From: Cyanobium sp. Aljojuca 7A6
GTDB lineage: Bacteria; Cyanobacteriota; Cyanobacteriia; PCC-6307; Cyanobiaceae
NCBI RefSeq assembly: GCF_024346455.1
Contig: NZ_JAGQCY010000004.1
Location: forward strand, 62,001 to 126,000
Length of the DNA stretch: 64,000 nucleotides
Reading direction: 5' to 3'
The notes below the pieces were generated by a model. That model saw nothing but the letters and a program-made list of their open reading frames with translations. It made no database searches and was not told where the DNA came from. A program made the position numbers and the translations under genes. Below are positions 54,844-63,448 of this stretch, piece after piece (the stretch's first letter is position 1; every line of letters begins with the position of its first letter).

Positions 54844-55728
54844 GGCTTCTTCCGGAATGCGCTGCGCACTTCCGCCGGGATGCTCTCCTTCAGGGAGTCC
54901 CTGGCCCTGCCGCCATCGCTGCAGCGGGTGATCTCGGATGTGGATGGGCGCGGCACCGATCTGGGCGTGCTCCTCTTTCTGGCCGATCTGCTGGTGCTGC
55001 CGCCCTTGCGGGGCTGGCCATCCGAAGGTCATCGGCTCGATTCGATCCGGCGTGGTGATCTGCTGGATCGGCACCTGCCCAGCCCCGACAACCCGCTGCA
55101 CCGACTGAACTGGCATCAGGATCGATGGGCCTCGCCGCAGCCGCTGAAAGACAGCGCCATCCCGGTGGATCACATCTCTGATGGCGCCGATGCGCCGCGA
55201 CTCGAGGACTGGCTGTGCCACCAAGCGCCCCTCGGTGATGACGGGCTTGCGGTCGTCGCCTTCGCCGCCGTGCCCAACAACGCGGCGGCCAGCGGCATGC
55301 CCGTCAGCCTCTATGGCGCCAGCAGCCACGCCGCTCAACGACTCGGCCTTCGGGGAAGGCGATCTGCCCCACCTGGGTCCCGCCTACCAGTGCCTGAGCC
55401 ACGATCGGCTCAAGAGCGAGTACGAGGACCTGCTCCTTCGCCGCGCCCGTTCGCCGGCGGAGTACCGCGCCTACCTGACCTTGCTGGTTGAACCCATGCG
55501 CCGCGGCCGCCGAGAGCATGGTGTCGACGCAGCTTGCGGACAACTTGCTCTGGTTCTCCTTCACGCATGCCTTCATAACGACGGCCCTGCCAGCATCAGC
55601 AAGCCTGAAAGCAGTCAGCAGAAACATTTCTATTTCTACTTCCTTCGCGATTCGTTGTTTAAGAAATCGTTCTGCTTGCACCCAGGCGGGCGACTACCAG
55701 CTGGCTCCGCCGCGCTGCACACAGGCCA
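54844..55728 (+). pseudogene. Decayed, unrecognised reading frame region
   Basis: No intact gene is apparent in this 885-bp stretch. Plus frame 1 is open from 54880 to 55491 and looks coding to about 55310 (ISDVDGRGTDLGVLLFLADLLVLPPLRGW...), while protein-like sequence continues in frame 2 after about 55320 (FGEGDLPHLGPAYQCLSHDRLKSEYEDLLLRRARSPAEYRAYLTLLVEPM), which suggests one +1/-1 frameshift in a former gene. After about 55540 the DNA becomes AT-rich with no clear coding. I do not recognise the family. Confidence 0.4.
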
Positions 55729-56532
55729 CTACTTGGCGCCAGCGTTGTACTGGTAGTTGCCCTCAAGCTGGTCGAGAACGACGGTGTTGGGCGGGTTGGA
55801 GTCGGCGGCGGCCGTCAGAACCATCTCCTTGTCCAGTTTGCGTGATCTGAACTGCCATCCCTTCGGCAATGTCAGGCGCTTGCCCAGGGTGGGCAGGTTT
55901 TCGATGGTGTTCTTGGGGTCGGCTTTCAGGGATAGGCTGAACATGGTGTAGACAGCGCCCTCGGGAGTGATCAGCTCATACACCGTTTCGCCCGCATTGA
56001 AGATCATGCGACTGTCACGTTTGGAGACCAACGGCTTGTAGGCCACCGGCGGTCCGGAAACGAAAGCCTTGAAACTTGGGACTTCGAAGGTGCCGTCCAG
56101 GTTCAAGGGGATCGTGCCGATCACTCTCTGTTTGCAGCCATCCCAGGACGACGCGGTTACGGTATTCGCCACCAGACGCCGCGGGCCATTGAAGAAGATC
56201 CCGTCGCCCCCGAACTCCTTCTTCAAGGTATCCCCATTCAGGGCGCGGAAGCGCGCGTCCATCACGTCGTTGGGCGCGGGAAGGGCGTTGCTGAGAGAGT
56301 TGAAGTAGTTGCCGATCCCGCCGCCGTTGGGCTGGCGGAACATGAACAGAATCTCGTAGAAGGCATTGCCGCGCCAGTTCTCAGCCTTGATCGGGCAAGG
56401 ATCCGTCAGGTTGACGATCGGTCCGGCTGCCGGTTTTGCTTGCGCTTGTGCCGTGGTGGGGTGCCAAGCCAGCACAGTGACCAATGTGGCAGCTGTAAAG
56501 AAAGCAGGCAAAGCGTACTGAATACTCATCAT
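55729..56532 (-). CDS. Secreted protein of unknown function, paired with DUF1254 gene
   Basis: 267 residues from ATG 56532 (GAAAGG upstream; the adjacent ATG 56529 is equally possible). A signal peptide (IQYALPAFFTAATLVTVLAWHPTTAQAQA) precedes a beta-rich body with two cysteines (DPCPIKAENWRGNAF, WDGCKQRV). The frame is open upstream and overlaps the DUF1254 stop (ATGA), so the two are probably one operon. I recognise no family. GC content is lower than in neighbouring core genes. Confidence 0.7.
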   Translation of the reverse strand: MMSIQYALPAFFTAATLVTVLAWHPTTAQAQAKPAAGPIVNLTDPCPIKAENWRGNAFYEILFMFRQPNGGGIGNYFNSLSNALPAPNDVMDARFRALNGDTLKKEFGGDGIFFNGPRRLVANTVTASSWDGCKQRVIGTIPLNLDGTFEVPSFKAFVSGPPVAYKPLVSKRDSRMIFNAGETVYELITPEGAVYTMFSLSLKADPKNTIENLPTLGKRLTLPKGWQFRSRKLDKEMVLTAAADSNPPNTVVLDQLEGNYQYNAGAK

Positions 56533-56579
56533 GATCAAACCTTTCAGGGGGTTGAGTGAGGGCGAATCGAGACAGCGAA

Positions 56580-58094
56580 TCATTTGACTTGCATCAACGC
56601 TGGCGGCTGCCAGCTGCCTTGGCCGGGTGGCAGGATCGAAGGCGGCGTGACCTTCGGCCAGTACAGGCGCATCACCATGTAGATCGGCCCATCCGGCGCG
56701 GGCAACCAGTTGGCTTCCTTGTCCTTGCCGGGCGAATCCTTCTGGATGAGCAGCGTGAGCGAGCCGTCCGCGTTCTTCTTCATTGCGGGCAGTATTGGTG
56801 AATTGATCAAGTAGCGGTTGATCGGGTTGTCGATCAGCAACTGCGTCTTGCCGTCGTACATCGTCACCGACGAGAACGAGTTCACTGGCGGCAACTGGTC
56901 CTTACCGAAGGTCAGGGTGTAGCGGTGCTTGCTGCCGTCCAGCGCAGCGCCGGTGCCGTCGGTCTTGGCCAGCGGGTACATGGCCTCGGCGGCGTCGTTG
57001 CCGTAAATGCCAGCCATTGCGGCCGCGGCGCGCAGCTCGTAGTCACCCTTGAAGAAGGCGCGGTCGCCGAAGGCCGCGCCAACGAGCCAGCCGTTGATGT
57101 CCTTGCCGATCTTGTCGCGGCGCTTTTCGATCGCCTCGTAACCCTGCTTTACAGCCAGGCCAACCGCCGCCTTGCGTTCGGGCGCGAGGTCATGGAAGTT
57201 GAAGGTCTTGCCTGGGCCGATGCCGATGCTGGCGAACTTGGCGCGCAGCTCCTTTTCTTCCGGCACCACGGGCGCGAACTGCAGCAGGAAGTCGAGGGTG
57301 GCCGCGAAGTCGGTCTTGAAGGGGTCCTGGCCAACGAAAGGTGGGAACGCGATGGCCGGTGCGGCGGGCGGCGCGGGCTGCTTCAGGAAGGCCGACAGCG
57401 GCTTGGCGCGGATGCCAGCCTGCACCTTCTTCACGTTGTCGATGTCGGCGGCGTTGAAGAGCTGGGTGCGGAAGATGATCAGGCTGAACTGTGTTTCCGA
57501 ACGGAACACCTTGGCGATGCCTTCGGGCTTTTCACCCTTCCAGTTGGGGCCGGCAACCAGATAGCAGCCCGCTCCGTTGCCGGTGGTGCGGCTGCCGACG
57601 TAGCCGTAGTTGAACGAATACAGGTCGGCCAGTTGCACCGAGAAGTAGCGCCCCTTCTCGACCTCGGGCACGCAGAACACCAGCGGCTCGGCGCGCAGGT
57701 CGGCCTGGATCATCGAGTAGGGCGTGTCGGCGTTTGGCGTCGGTATGGCGGTATCTTTGGGGGTGAAGGTCTTGGCGTCGTTCCAGACCTTGTTGAAGCC
57801 AGCCTTGAACTGCGGCGATGCCTTGTCGACGTTGAACTCGTACATCGCCTTGTAGGCAGCGATCATCGGGAAGCCATAGATGTAGGCCTGCTCGGCAATA
57901 CGCTTCGTCTCCTCGATGCCGTGCGCAGGGACATCGGCCTTAACGGCCTGCTTACCCGCCTGACTTAAGGCGTCAGCACTCTTGCCATAGGCGGCGAGCG
58001 CCGGCACCGATACGAGCAGGAAGCTGATCAGCCCAGCTCGGAACGCGACGTTTGCCGAGCGCATGTTCGCGTGTCTCATCGCCAATGGCCCCAT
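56580..58094 (-). CDS. DUF1254/DUF1214 domain protein, exported
   Basis: 504 residues with a signal peptide (RAGLISFLLVSVPALAAYG). The DUF1254 domain (about 60-190: IAEQAYIYGFPMIAAYKAMYEF, TPNADTPYSMIQADLRAEPLVFCVPEVEKGRYFSVQLADLYSFNYGYVG) is followed by DUF1214 (about 390-500: RYTLTFGKDQLPPVNSFSSVTMYD, MVMRLYWPKVTPPSILPPGQGSWQPPAL). The activity is unknown; homologues are mainly proteobacterial and actinobacterial. One 60-base row is 55% GC against 75% in the nearby FGE gene, which supports acquisition. Confidence 0.87.
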   Translation of the reverse strand: MGPLAMRHANMRSANVAFRAGLISFLLVSVPALAAYGKSADALSQAGKQAVKADVPAHGIEETKRIAEQAYIYGFPMIAAYKAMYEFNVDKASPQFKAGFNKVWNDAKTFTPKDTAIPTPNADTPYSMIQADLRAEPLVFCVPEVEKGRYFSVQLADLYSFNYGYVGSRTTGNGAGCYLVAGPNWKGEKPEGIAKVFRSETQFSLIIFRTQLFNAADIDNVKKVQAGIRAKPLSAFLKQPAPPAAPAIAFPPFVGQDPFKTDFAATLDFLLQFAPVVPEEKELRAKFASIGIGPGKTFNFHDLAPERKAAVGLAVKQGYEAIEKRRDKIGKDINGWLVGAAFGDRAFFKGDYELRAAAAMAGIYGNDAAEAMYPLAKTDGTGAALDGSKHRYTLTFGKDQLPPVNSFSSVTMYDGKTQLLIDNPINRYLINSPILPAMKKNADGSLTLLIQKDSPGKDKEANWLPAPDGPIYMVMRLYWPKVTPPSILPPGQGSWQPPALMQVK

Positions 58095-58250
58095 GAAATA
58101 AGCAAAACGGCTCGACCCAGCATAAGTCGATATAAAGAGTCTTCACGGTATGGGTAAGAGTCAGCAATGAGATAAAGCCAAATCATGCTAGATTAGCCAT
58201 CGACTCATTCATGCGCGTACGCTCTTCTTGGCTGCGGGCTGAGACAGGTC

Positions 58251-58495
58251 TCATTCGTTGACGACCGACGCCGTGACCTCGACCGAGGCATCGCCGCACT
58301 GCACGATCCGGCCGGTGGGATTGGCCACCAGGCTGCCGAGCACAAGCTGGGGATCGGCCGGACGGATCTGGCCTGGCTGGATGTTCATGCAGATGATCGT
58401 GGTGATTTTGGGATTCTGGGTGGGCGTGAGGAAGGCCGCGCCCACGTAGGCATTGAGCTGCCCCACCTTGGGCGACTGGGCCGGAATCACATAGC
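58251..58495. repeat. Direct repeat copy B (245 bp)
   Basis: Forms the 3' end of the intact pilin-like gene (its last 81 codons or so). Matches 54599-54843 with nine mismatches and no gaps; 3407 bp lie between the two copies. Confidence 0.92.
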
Positions 58496-58775
58496 TGTAG
58501 GCCGCTTCGGTGGTGGTGCGCACGGCGTAGTTGAAGGAGGCCGGCAGGGTGATGCCGAAATCCTGCTGGATGTTCGAGACCGTGGCCCGGAAGGCGCCGT
58601 TCTTCTGGAAGTAGGTGCGCTGCGCTTCCATCATCCGGGCCACGGCGTTGAGCGCCGCCGTCTGATCAGGGCTCGCCTGGGGCTGCGCCCGGGCTCCGGG
58701 GCAGGCCGCCGCGATGCCGAGGACCAGGCAGGCCAGCAGCGTCGGGCGGGCGTTGCGGACAAGGGGGAAAGTCAT
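58251..58775 (-). CDS. Exported type IV pilin-like (Pilin_GH-like) protein
   Basis: 174 residues from the ATG at 58773-58775. A signal peptide (MTFPLVRNARPTLLACLVLGIAAACPGARAQ) is followed by LNAVARMMEAQRTYFQKNGAFRATVSNIQQDFGITLPASFNYAVRTTTEAAYSYVIPA, the same layout as the cyanobacterial pilin-like G/H family (small helix, xFxxxxxxL, YxYxI), and two cysteines (ICMNIQPGQ, IVQCGDAS). The leader is of the ordinary Sec type rather than a prepilin type III cleavage site, so it may be soluble or periplasmic. Confidence 0.75.
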   Translation of the reverse strand: MTFPLVRNARPTLLACLVLGIAAACPGARAQPQASPDQTAALNAVARMMEAQRTYFQKNGAFRATVSNIQQDFGITLPASFNYAVRTTTEAAYSYVIPAQSPKVGQLNAYVGAAFLTPTQNPKITTIICMNIQPGQIRPADPQLVLGSLVANPTGRIVQCGDASVEVTASVVNE

Positions 58776-59103
58776 GGGTGGGGGAGAGGAAATCCTGGAG
58801 GCGGGATCGGGCTGTGGAACAGGACGGGGAATGGCCTCAGCCCGGTTGTGCCGACAACCTGCCTCCCGAGGTGTCTCCTCTTCCGGCGCCGGTGCCCCTG
58901 AGCAGACTGGCCCATCGTGCCAGCCTGCACAGCCCGTACAAGATATGGAACAGCCTGCTGTTTTTCCTGACAAGACCCGGGCAGAACTTCTGCGCCGCTG
59001 CAACAGTCTTGCCGTCCTGCGTTCAACGGCGGCCGGATGTCCGATGGCGGTGACCATGGGGTGTGCCACTCCGCTGTGCCAACGAGTGTGTCGAAGGTGA
59101 TCG
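58776..59103. promoter_or_regulatory. Divergent spacer between pilin-like gene and FGE gene
   Basis: A 328-bp region with no supported gene. It should carry promoters for both divergent genes. A short hairpin (GGTTGT/ACAACC around GCCG, near 58844) is the only structure I noticed; no AraC-type direct repeats were evident. Confidence 0.35.
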
Positions 59104-60198
59104 ATGCGACCCTGGAGCTCACATTTACGGCCCCACAATGCGGTTCGTGAGCCATCCGCAGGGCCCAGCGAATCCGTGCTTCTTCATCTTCATCGTCCTG
59201 AGGTCAGCTCTCATGCGCTTGCCGCCCTGCTGATCCTGGCTCTGGCGGTGGGAATGGTGCTGCTGGCGCCCGCTCCCGCCCCGGCGGCGGAGAGCTGCCC
59301 TCCATTGATGGTGTCGATCCCCGGCGGCGGCTACCGGATCGGCGCGGCGGGCCGCCTGCCGGAGGAGGCGGAGGCCTCGGTGCGGCTGCAGCCCTTCTGC
59401 ATCGGCCGCACGGAGGTGACCAACCGCGCCTTCGCCGCCTTCGTGGCCGCCACCGGCTACCGGACCCAGGCGGAGCAGCCCCTGCCGCAGGAGCAGTTCC
59501 CGCAGCTCACCGCCGCCGAGCGTCGCCCGGGCTCGGTGGTGTTCCGGCCGCCCTCCCCCGGCGAGCCCCTGGCGGAGCTCAGCTGGTGGCAGTGGGTGCC
59601 GGGGGCCGACTGGCGCCACCCCGAGGGCCCCGGCAGCTCCATCGACGACCGGCTCGACCATCCGGTGGTGCAGGTGTCGCTGGCGGATGCGGAGGCCTAC
59701 GCGGCCTGGGCCGGCGCCGCCCTCCCCAGCGAGGCCCAGTGGGAGTTCGCCGCCCGGGGCGGCCTGCGGGATCGGGCCTTCAGCTGGGGCAACACCTGGC
59801 GCCCCGGCCTGGCCAACACCTGGCAGGGGGAGTTCCCCGTGCGCAACACCGCCGACGATGGCTTCGCCGGCACCGCTCCGGTGGGCCGCTTCCCCCCCAA
59901 CGGGTATGGACTGCAGGACATGACCGGCAATGTCTGGGAGTGGACGGCGGACTGGTACCGGCCCGGCCACGAGCGCCTCGCCGGCCAGGACGATCCGGTG
60001 CTGGCCGACCCTGCCGCCAGCAGCGACACGCGGGAGCCCGGGGTGGCCAAGCACGTCATCAAGGGGGGCTCCTTCCTGTGCGCCCCCAACTACTGCAGCC
60101 GCTACCGGCCGGCGGCGCGGGAGGCCGAAAGCCCCGACACCGGTACCTCCCACATCGGTTTCCGACTCGTTTCCCCACCCCTGAGCACCCATGCCTGA
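59104..60198 (+). CDS. Formylglycine-generating enzyme (sulfatase-modifying factor)
   Basis: Oxidises a cysteine in the sulfatase active site to formylglycine. SUMF1-fold protein with an export signal (HALAALLILALAVGMVLLAPAPAPA). Core motifs: IGRTEVTNRAFAAFV, LPSEAQWEFAARGG, DMTGNVWEWTADWY, KGGSFLCAPNYCSRYRPAAR, where C326 and C331 (C-x4-C) are the catalytic copper-binding cysteines. That pair distinguishes it from other SUMF1-fold proteins such as EgtB, so it should be active. The start is uncertain (ATG 59104 or GTG 59176). It overlaps the sulfatase gene by 8 bp. Confidence 0.92.
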   Translation: MRPWSSHLRPHNAVREPSAGPSESVLLHLHRPEVSSHALAALLILALAVGMVLLAPAPAPAAESCPPLMVSIPGGGYRIGAAGRLPEEAEASVRLQPFCIGRTEVTNRAFAAFVAATGYRTQAEQPLPQEQFPQLTAAERRPGSVVFRPPSPGEPLAELSWWQWVPGADWRHPEGPGSSIDDRLDHPVVQVSLADAEAYAAWAGAALPSEAQWEFAARGGLRDRAFSWGNTWRPGLANTWQGEFPVRNTADDGFAGTAPVGRFPPNGYGLQDMTGNVWEWTADWYRPGHERLAGQDDPVLADPAASSDTREPGVAKHVIKGGSFLCAPNYCSRYRPAAREAESPDTGTSHIGFRLVSPPLSTHA

Positions 60199-61006
60199 GC
60201 GTCCCCCGAACCGCCTCAGCGCCGCGTTCGGCCGCCTGCTGCGCCGTCTGGTGCCGGCCTGCCTGGCCCTGGCCCTGATGGGCTGGTCGTTCAGGACCGT
60301 GCCGGCCCTGGCCCAGCGGATCACCGGCACGCCGGGGGCCCCCAATGCCACCACCACGATCTCCGGCACCCAGCTGCCGGCCCCGGCGCCCCCCTTCGGT
60401 GGGGTGATCAAGGACGGGGCGCTGCAGTCCAAGCCCTGGTGGGCGCCACGGATTACGCCGCCCGCGGGCGCCCCCAACGTGCTGCTGATCATCACCGACG
60501 ACGCCGGTTTCGGCGTGCCCAGCACCTTCGGCGGCGTGATCCCCACCCCGGCGATGGAGCGGGTGGCCAAGGCGGGCCTGCGCTACAACCGCATGTTCTC
60601 GACGGCGCTGTGCTCCCCCACCCGCGCCGCCCTGATCACGGGCCGCAACCACCATTCGGCCGGTTTCGGGGTGATCTCGGAGCAGTCCACCGGCTTCCCC
60701 GGCTACAACAGCCTCATCGAGCGGGACAAGGCCACGATCGGCCGCCTGCTCAAGGACAACGGCTATTCCACCGCCTGGTTCGGCAAGGACCACAACGTGC
60801 CCGCCTTCCAGGCCAGCCAGAGCGGGCCGTTTGATCAGTGGCCCACGGACATGGGCTTCGAATACTTCTACGGCTTCGTGGGCGGTGACGCCAACCAGCG
60901 GCAGCCCAACCTGTTCCGCAACACCACCCAGATCTATCCCTTCGAGGGCAAGGAGCCTGGCAGCTGGAACCTGGTGACAGAGATGGCCGATGACGCCATC
61001 GACTAA
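60191..61006 (+). CDS. Arylsulfatase, N-terminal part (gene split by in-frame TAA)
   Basis: 271 codons before TAA at 61004-61006: a signal peptide (LLRRLVPACLALALMGWSF), a proline-rich spacer, and the N-terminal half of an alkaline-phosphatase-superfamily sulfatase. Metal-binding IITDDAGFG and the formylglycine site CSPTR (C141, sequence LCSPTRAALITGRNHHS) are present, plus FGKDHN. The frame continues without shift into the next entry, so the two are one gene of about 853 codons interrupted by a single stop. Alone this half lacks the second metal motif. Confidence 0.88.
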   Translation: MPERPPNRLSAAFGRLLRRLVPACLALALMGWSFRTVPALAQRITGTPGAPNATTTISGTQLPAPAPPFGGVIKDGALQSKPWWAPRITPPAGAPNVLLIITDDAGFGVPSTFGGVIPTPAMERVAKAGLRYNRMFSTALCSPTRAALITGRNHHSAGFGVISEQSTGFPGYNSLIERDKATIGRLLKDNGYSTAWFGKDHNVPAFQASQSGPFDQWPTDMGFEYFYGFVGGDANQRQPNLFRNTTQIYPFEGKEPGSWNLVTEMADDAID

Positions 61007-62755
61007 ATGGCGCGGATGCACCAGATCAACCCCAGCAAGCCGCTGTTCATCAAGTACGCCCCCGGAGCCACCCATGCACCCCACCACCCCACCAAGGAGT
61101 GGGTGGAGCGGATCCACGCCATGCATCTGTTTGATGATGGCTACGAGAAGCTGAGGGAACGCATCTTCGCCAACCAGAAGAAACTCGGCGTGATTCCGAA
61201 AGACGCCAAGCTCGACCCCTGGCCCGCCGACGTGATCACCCCCTGGGACCAATTGAGCCCGGAGGCCCAGAAACTGTTCATCCGCCAGGTGGAGGTGTTC
61301 GCCGCCTATGCCGCCTACAGCGACTACGAAATCGGCCGGGTGATCCAGCAGTTCGACGACCTCGGCAAGCTCGACAACACGCTGATCGTGTACATCAACG
61401 GCGACAACGGCACCAGCGCCGAAGGCGGGCCCCTGGGCACTCCCAACGAGGTGGCCTTCTTCAACGGCCTCAACAAGCTGCCGGTCGAGGTGCAGATGAA
61501 GTTCTACGACGTGTGGGGCACCGATCTCACCTACAACCACATGTCGGCGGGCTGGAGCTGGGCCTTCGACACCCCGTTCAGCTGGTTCAAGCAGAACGCC
61601 TCCCGCCTGGGCGGCGTCAACCAGAACATGGTGGTGTCGTGGCCGGCCCGGATCAAGGACCGAGGGGGCCTGCGGGAGCAGTTCGTGCACGTCATCGACG
61701 TGGTGCCGACAATCCTGGAGGCGGCCGGTCTCCAGGCGCCCGAGGTGGTGGATGGCATCCCCCAGAAGCCGATCGAGGGCACCAGCTTCGTGTACACGTT
61801 CGACAGCAAGAACGCCAAGGCGCCGTCACGCCACAAGACCCAGTACTTCGAGATGATGGGCCAGTGGGCGCTCTACAACGAGGGTTGGTTGCTGAGCACC
61901 AAGGTGAACCGGGCCCCCTGGGAGGCCTTTGGCCCGGCCAACCCCGACCCGCTCAACAACCAGACCCTGGAGCTCTACAACCTCAACAACGATTTCAGCC
62001 AGACCACCGACCTGGCGGCCCAGAATCCCCAGAAGCTGAAGGAGATGAAGGACGCCTTCATCGCCGAGGCCAACAAGTACCAGGTGTTCCCGCTCGATGC
62101 CTCGGTGGCGGCGCGGATCGTGGCGCCACGGCCCAACATCACCGCCGGCCGCTCCGAGTTCGTCTACACCCATCCGATGGTGGGGCTGCCCCAGGGCGCT
62201 TCGCCTGTGCTGCTCAACACCTCCTACACGGTCAGCGCCGATATTGAGGTGCCGGCCGCCGGCGCCGAGGGCATGCTGCTCACCTCGGGCGGCCGCTTCG
62301 GTGGCTACGGCTTCTACCTGAAGAACAACCGGCCTGTGTGGCTGTGGAACATGGTCGATCTGGAGCGCCTCAAGTGGGAGGGCAGCGAGCCCCTCACCCC
62401 CGGTAAGCACAAGGTGGAGTTCGATTTCGTCTACGACGGCAAGGGGGCCGGCACCCTTGCCTTCAACGACTTCAGCGGCGTTGGCCGCCCTGGCACCGGC
62501 ACCCTCAAGGTGGATGGCAAGGCGGTGGCCACCAAGACCATGGCCAAAACCCTGCCGATGATCCTGCAGTGGGACGAGAGCTTCGACGTGGGCTCCGACA
62601 CCCTCACCGGCGTCAACGACGCCGACTACAAGCCGCCGTTCCGCTTCACCGGCACCCTCAACAAGCTCACCATCAAGCTGGACCGGCCCAAGCTGTCGCC
62701 GGAGGAGATCAGGAGCCTGGAGGCGGCGATGCGCACCAAGGCCGCCAGTGAGTGA
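61007..62755 (+). CDS. Arylsulfatase, C-terminal part (after the in-frame TAA)
   Basis: 582 codons starting ATG immediately after the TAA (TAAATG). It continues the sulfatase fold: PLFIKYAPGATHAPHHPTKEW (His), the second metal-binding motif VYINGDNGTSAEGG (Asp-Asn), then the C-terminal subdomain and a carboxy-terminal beta-sandwich (VSADIEVPAAGAEGMLLTSGGRFGGYGFYLKNNRPVWLWN). No export signal of its own. Translation could restart at this ATG, but the catalytic site needs both halves, so function requires read-through or complementation. Substrate (sulfate ester) unknown. Confidence 0.88.
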   Translation: MARMHQINPSKPLFIKYAPGATHAPHHPTKEWVERIHAMHLFDDGYEKLRERIFANQKKLGVIPKDAKLDPWPADVITPWDQLSPEAQKLFIRQVEVFAAYAAYSDYEIGRVIQQFDDLGKLDNTLIVYINGDNGTSAEGGPLGTPNEVAFFNGLNKLPVEVQMKFYDVWGTDLTYNHMSAGWSWAFDTPFSWFKQNASRLGGVNQNMVVSWPARIKDRGGLREQFVHVIDVVPTILEAAGLQAPEVVDGIPQKPIEGTSFVYTFDSKNAKAPSRHKTQYFEMMGQWALYNEGWLLSTKVNRAPWEAFGPANPDPLNNQTLELYNLNNDFSQTTDLAAQNPQKLKEMKDAFIAEANKYQVFPLDASVAARIVAPRPNITAGRSEFVYTHPMVGLPQGASPVLLNTSYTVSADIEVPAAGAEGMLLTSGGRFGGYGFYLKNNRPVWLWNMVDLERLKWEGSEPLTPGKHKVEFDFVYDGKGAGTLAFNDFSGVGRPGTGTLKVDGKAVATKTMAKTLPMILQWDESFDVGSDTLTGVNDADYKPPFRFTGTLNKLTIKLDRPKLSPEEIRSLEAAMRTKAASE

Positions 62756-62782
62756 GCAGGGGGCCCACGGTGCTGCCGCGGC

Positions 62783-63196
62783 TCAGGGCCTGGCAGGACA
62801 CAGCCGCCGCCATTCCCCCAGGGCCTCGCCGGCGGCGTAGTACTTGCGCAGGCTCAGGGCCGTGTCGTAGCTCTGCTTCTGCATTGAGCCGGCCCAGGAG
62901 GCGGCAGGGCAGCTCTGGGGAGAGGCTCCAGCCTTGGGCGTCTGTTCGGCCGCCTCCACCCCCAGCCGCAGCCGGAACAGGCTTTCCTGGCCGTACTGCT
63001 GCCGGAAGGCTTCGCGATCGATCGGCGCCAGGGAACTGTTCCCGGGTTCCACGATCCCCTGGGCCCGGCCGATGGACGGGACAACGAACGAGACGAGCAC
63101 GGCAAGGCCCGCCGTGAGGCCGGCGGCCCGACGTCCCCGCCATGGGGCCCGGGGTGGGCGGGTGGCCAAGGGGCAGCTGGCAGCGGATGGGGCCAT
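62783..63196 (-). CDS. Small secreted protein of unknown function
   Basis: 137 residues from the ATG at 63194-63196. A basic head (RPPRAPWRGRR) and hydrophobic stretch (AAGLTAGLAVLVSFVVPSIGRAQG) form a signal peptide, followed by a short charged mature part (PIDREAFRQQYGQESLFRLRLGVEAAEQTP, KQSYDTALSLRKYYAAGEAL). The frame runs upstream into the tRNA-Ala gene, which fixes the start. No family recognised. It converges with the sulfatase gene. Confidence 0.55.
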   Translation of the reverse strand: MAPSAASCPLATRPPRAPWRGRRAAGLTAGLAVLVSFVVPSIGRAQGIVEPGNSSLAPIDREAFRQQYGQESLFRLRLGVEAAEQTPKAGASPQSCPAASWAGSMQKQSYDTALSLRKYYAAGEALGEWRRLCPARP

Positions 63197-63255
63197 CCTG
63201 TCGGCCGCACCGGCGTCAGCACGTTCCTTCGCAGCCAGGTTGCCCACAGCACAAA

Positions 63256-63299
63256 GGCCCACCAGGGGCCCGATTAAAGAAAACCCAGGAGAGCCCTGG
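63256..63299 (-). terminator. Probable terminator structures after tRNA-Ala
   Basis: On the minus strand, CCAGG and CCTGG pair around GCTCT just 11 bp past the tRNA, followed by a T-rich run (GTTTTCTTT). A second hairpin (GGCCC/GGGCC) with TTT lies just beyond. Both stems are only five base pairs, so the call is moderate. Confidence 0.5.
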
Positions 63300-63309
63300 A
63301 TCAATGAAA

Positions 63310-63382
63310 TGGAGCCAAGCGGATTCGAACCGCTGACCCCCTGCATGCCATGCAGGTGCTCTACCAGCTGAGCTATGGCCCC
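63310..63382 (-). tRNA. tRNA-Ala (anticodon GGC)
   Basis: 73-nt cloverleaf: acceptor GGGGCCA/TGGCTCC (one G-T pair), anticodon stem CCTGC/GCAGG with loop ATGGCAT (anticodon GGC), T-loop GTTCGAATC and discriminator A. The family B variable loop is short. CCA is not encoded. Confidence 0.96.
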
Positions 63383-63448
63383 ATTGATGCGCCGGCTGAC
63401 CGGTGCTTGAGGAGCTTACAACGTGGCCGATCGCCCCCCAGGCGCCGC

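Noticed and set aside
54835-55338. 167-codon minus-strand open frame continuing the truncated pilin region
   Set aside because: Composition (Arg/Gln/Gly/Pro-rich, no hydrophobic core) is that of an antisense shadow; the plus frames look more protein-like.
53592-62755. Active mobile element (IS or integrative element)
   Set aside because: No transposase, integrase, terminal inverted repeats or short target duplications were seen; only the 245-bp direct repeats support past movement.
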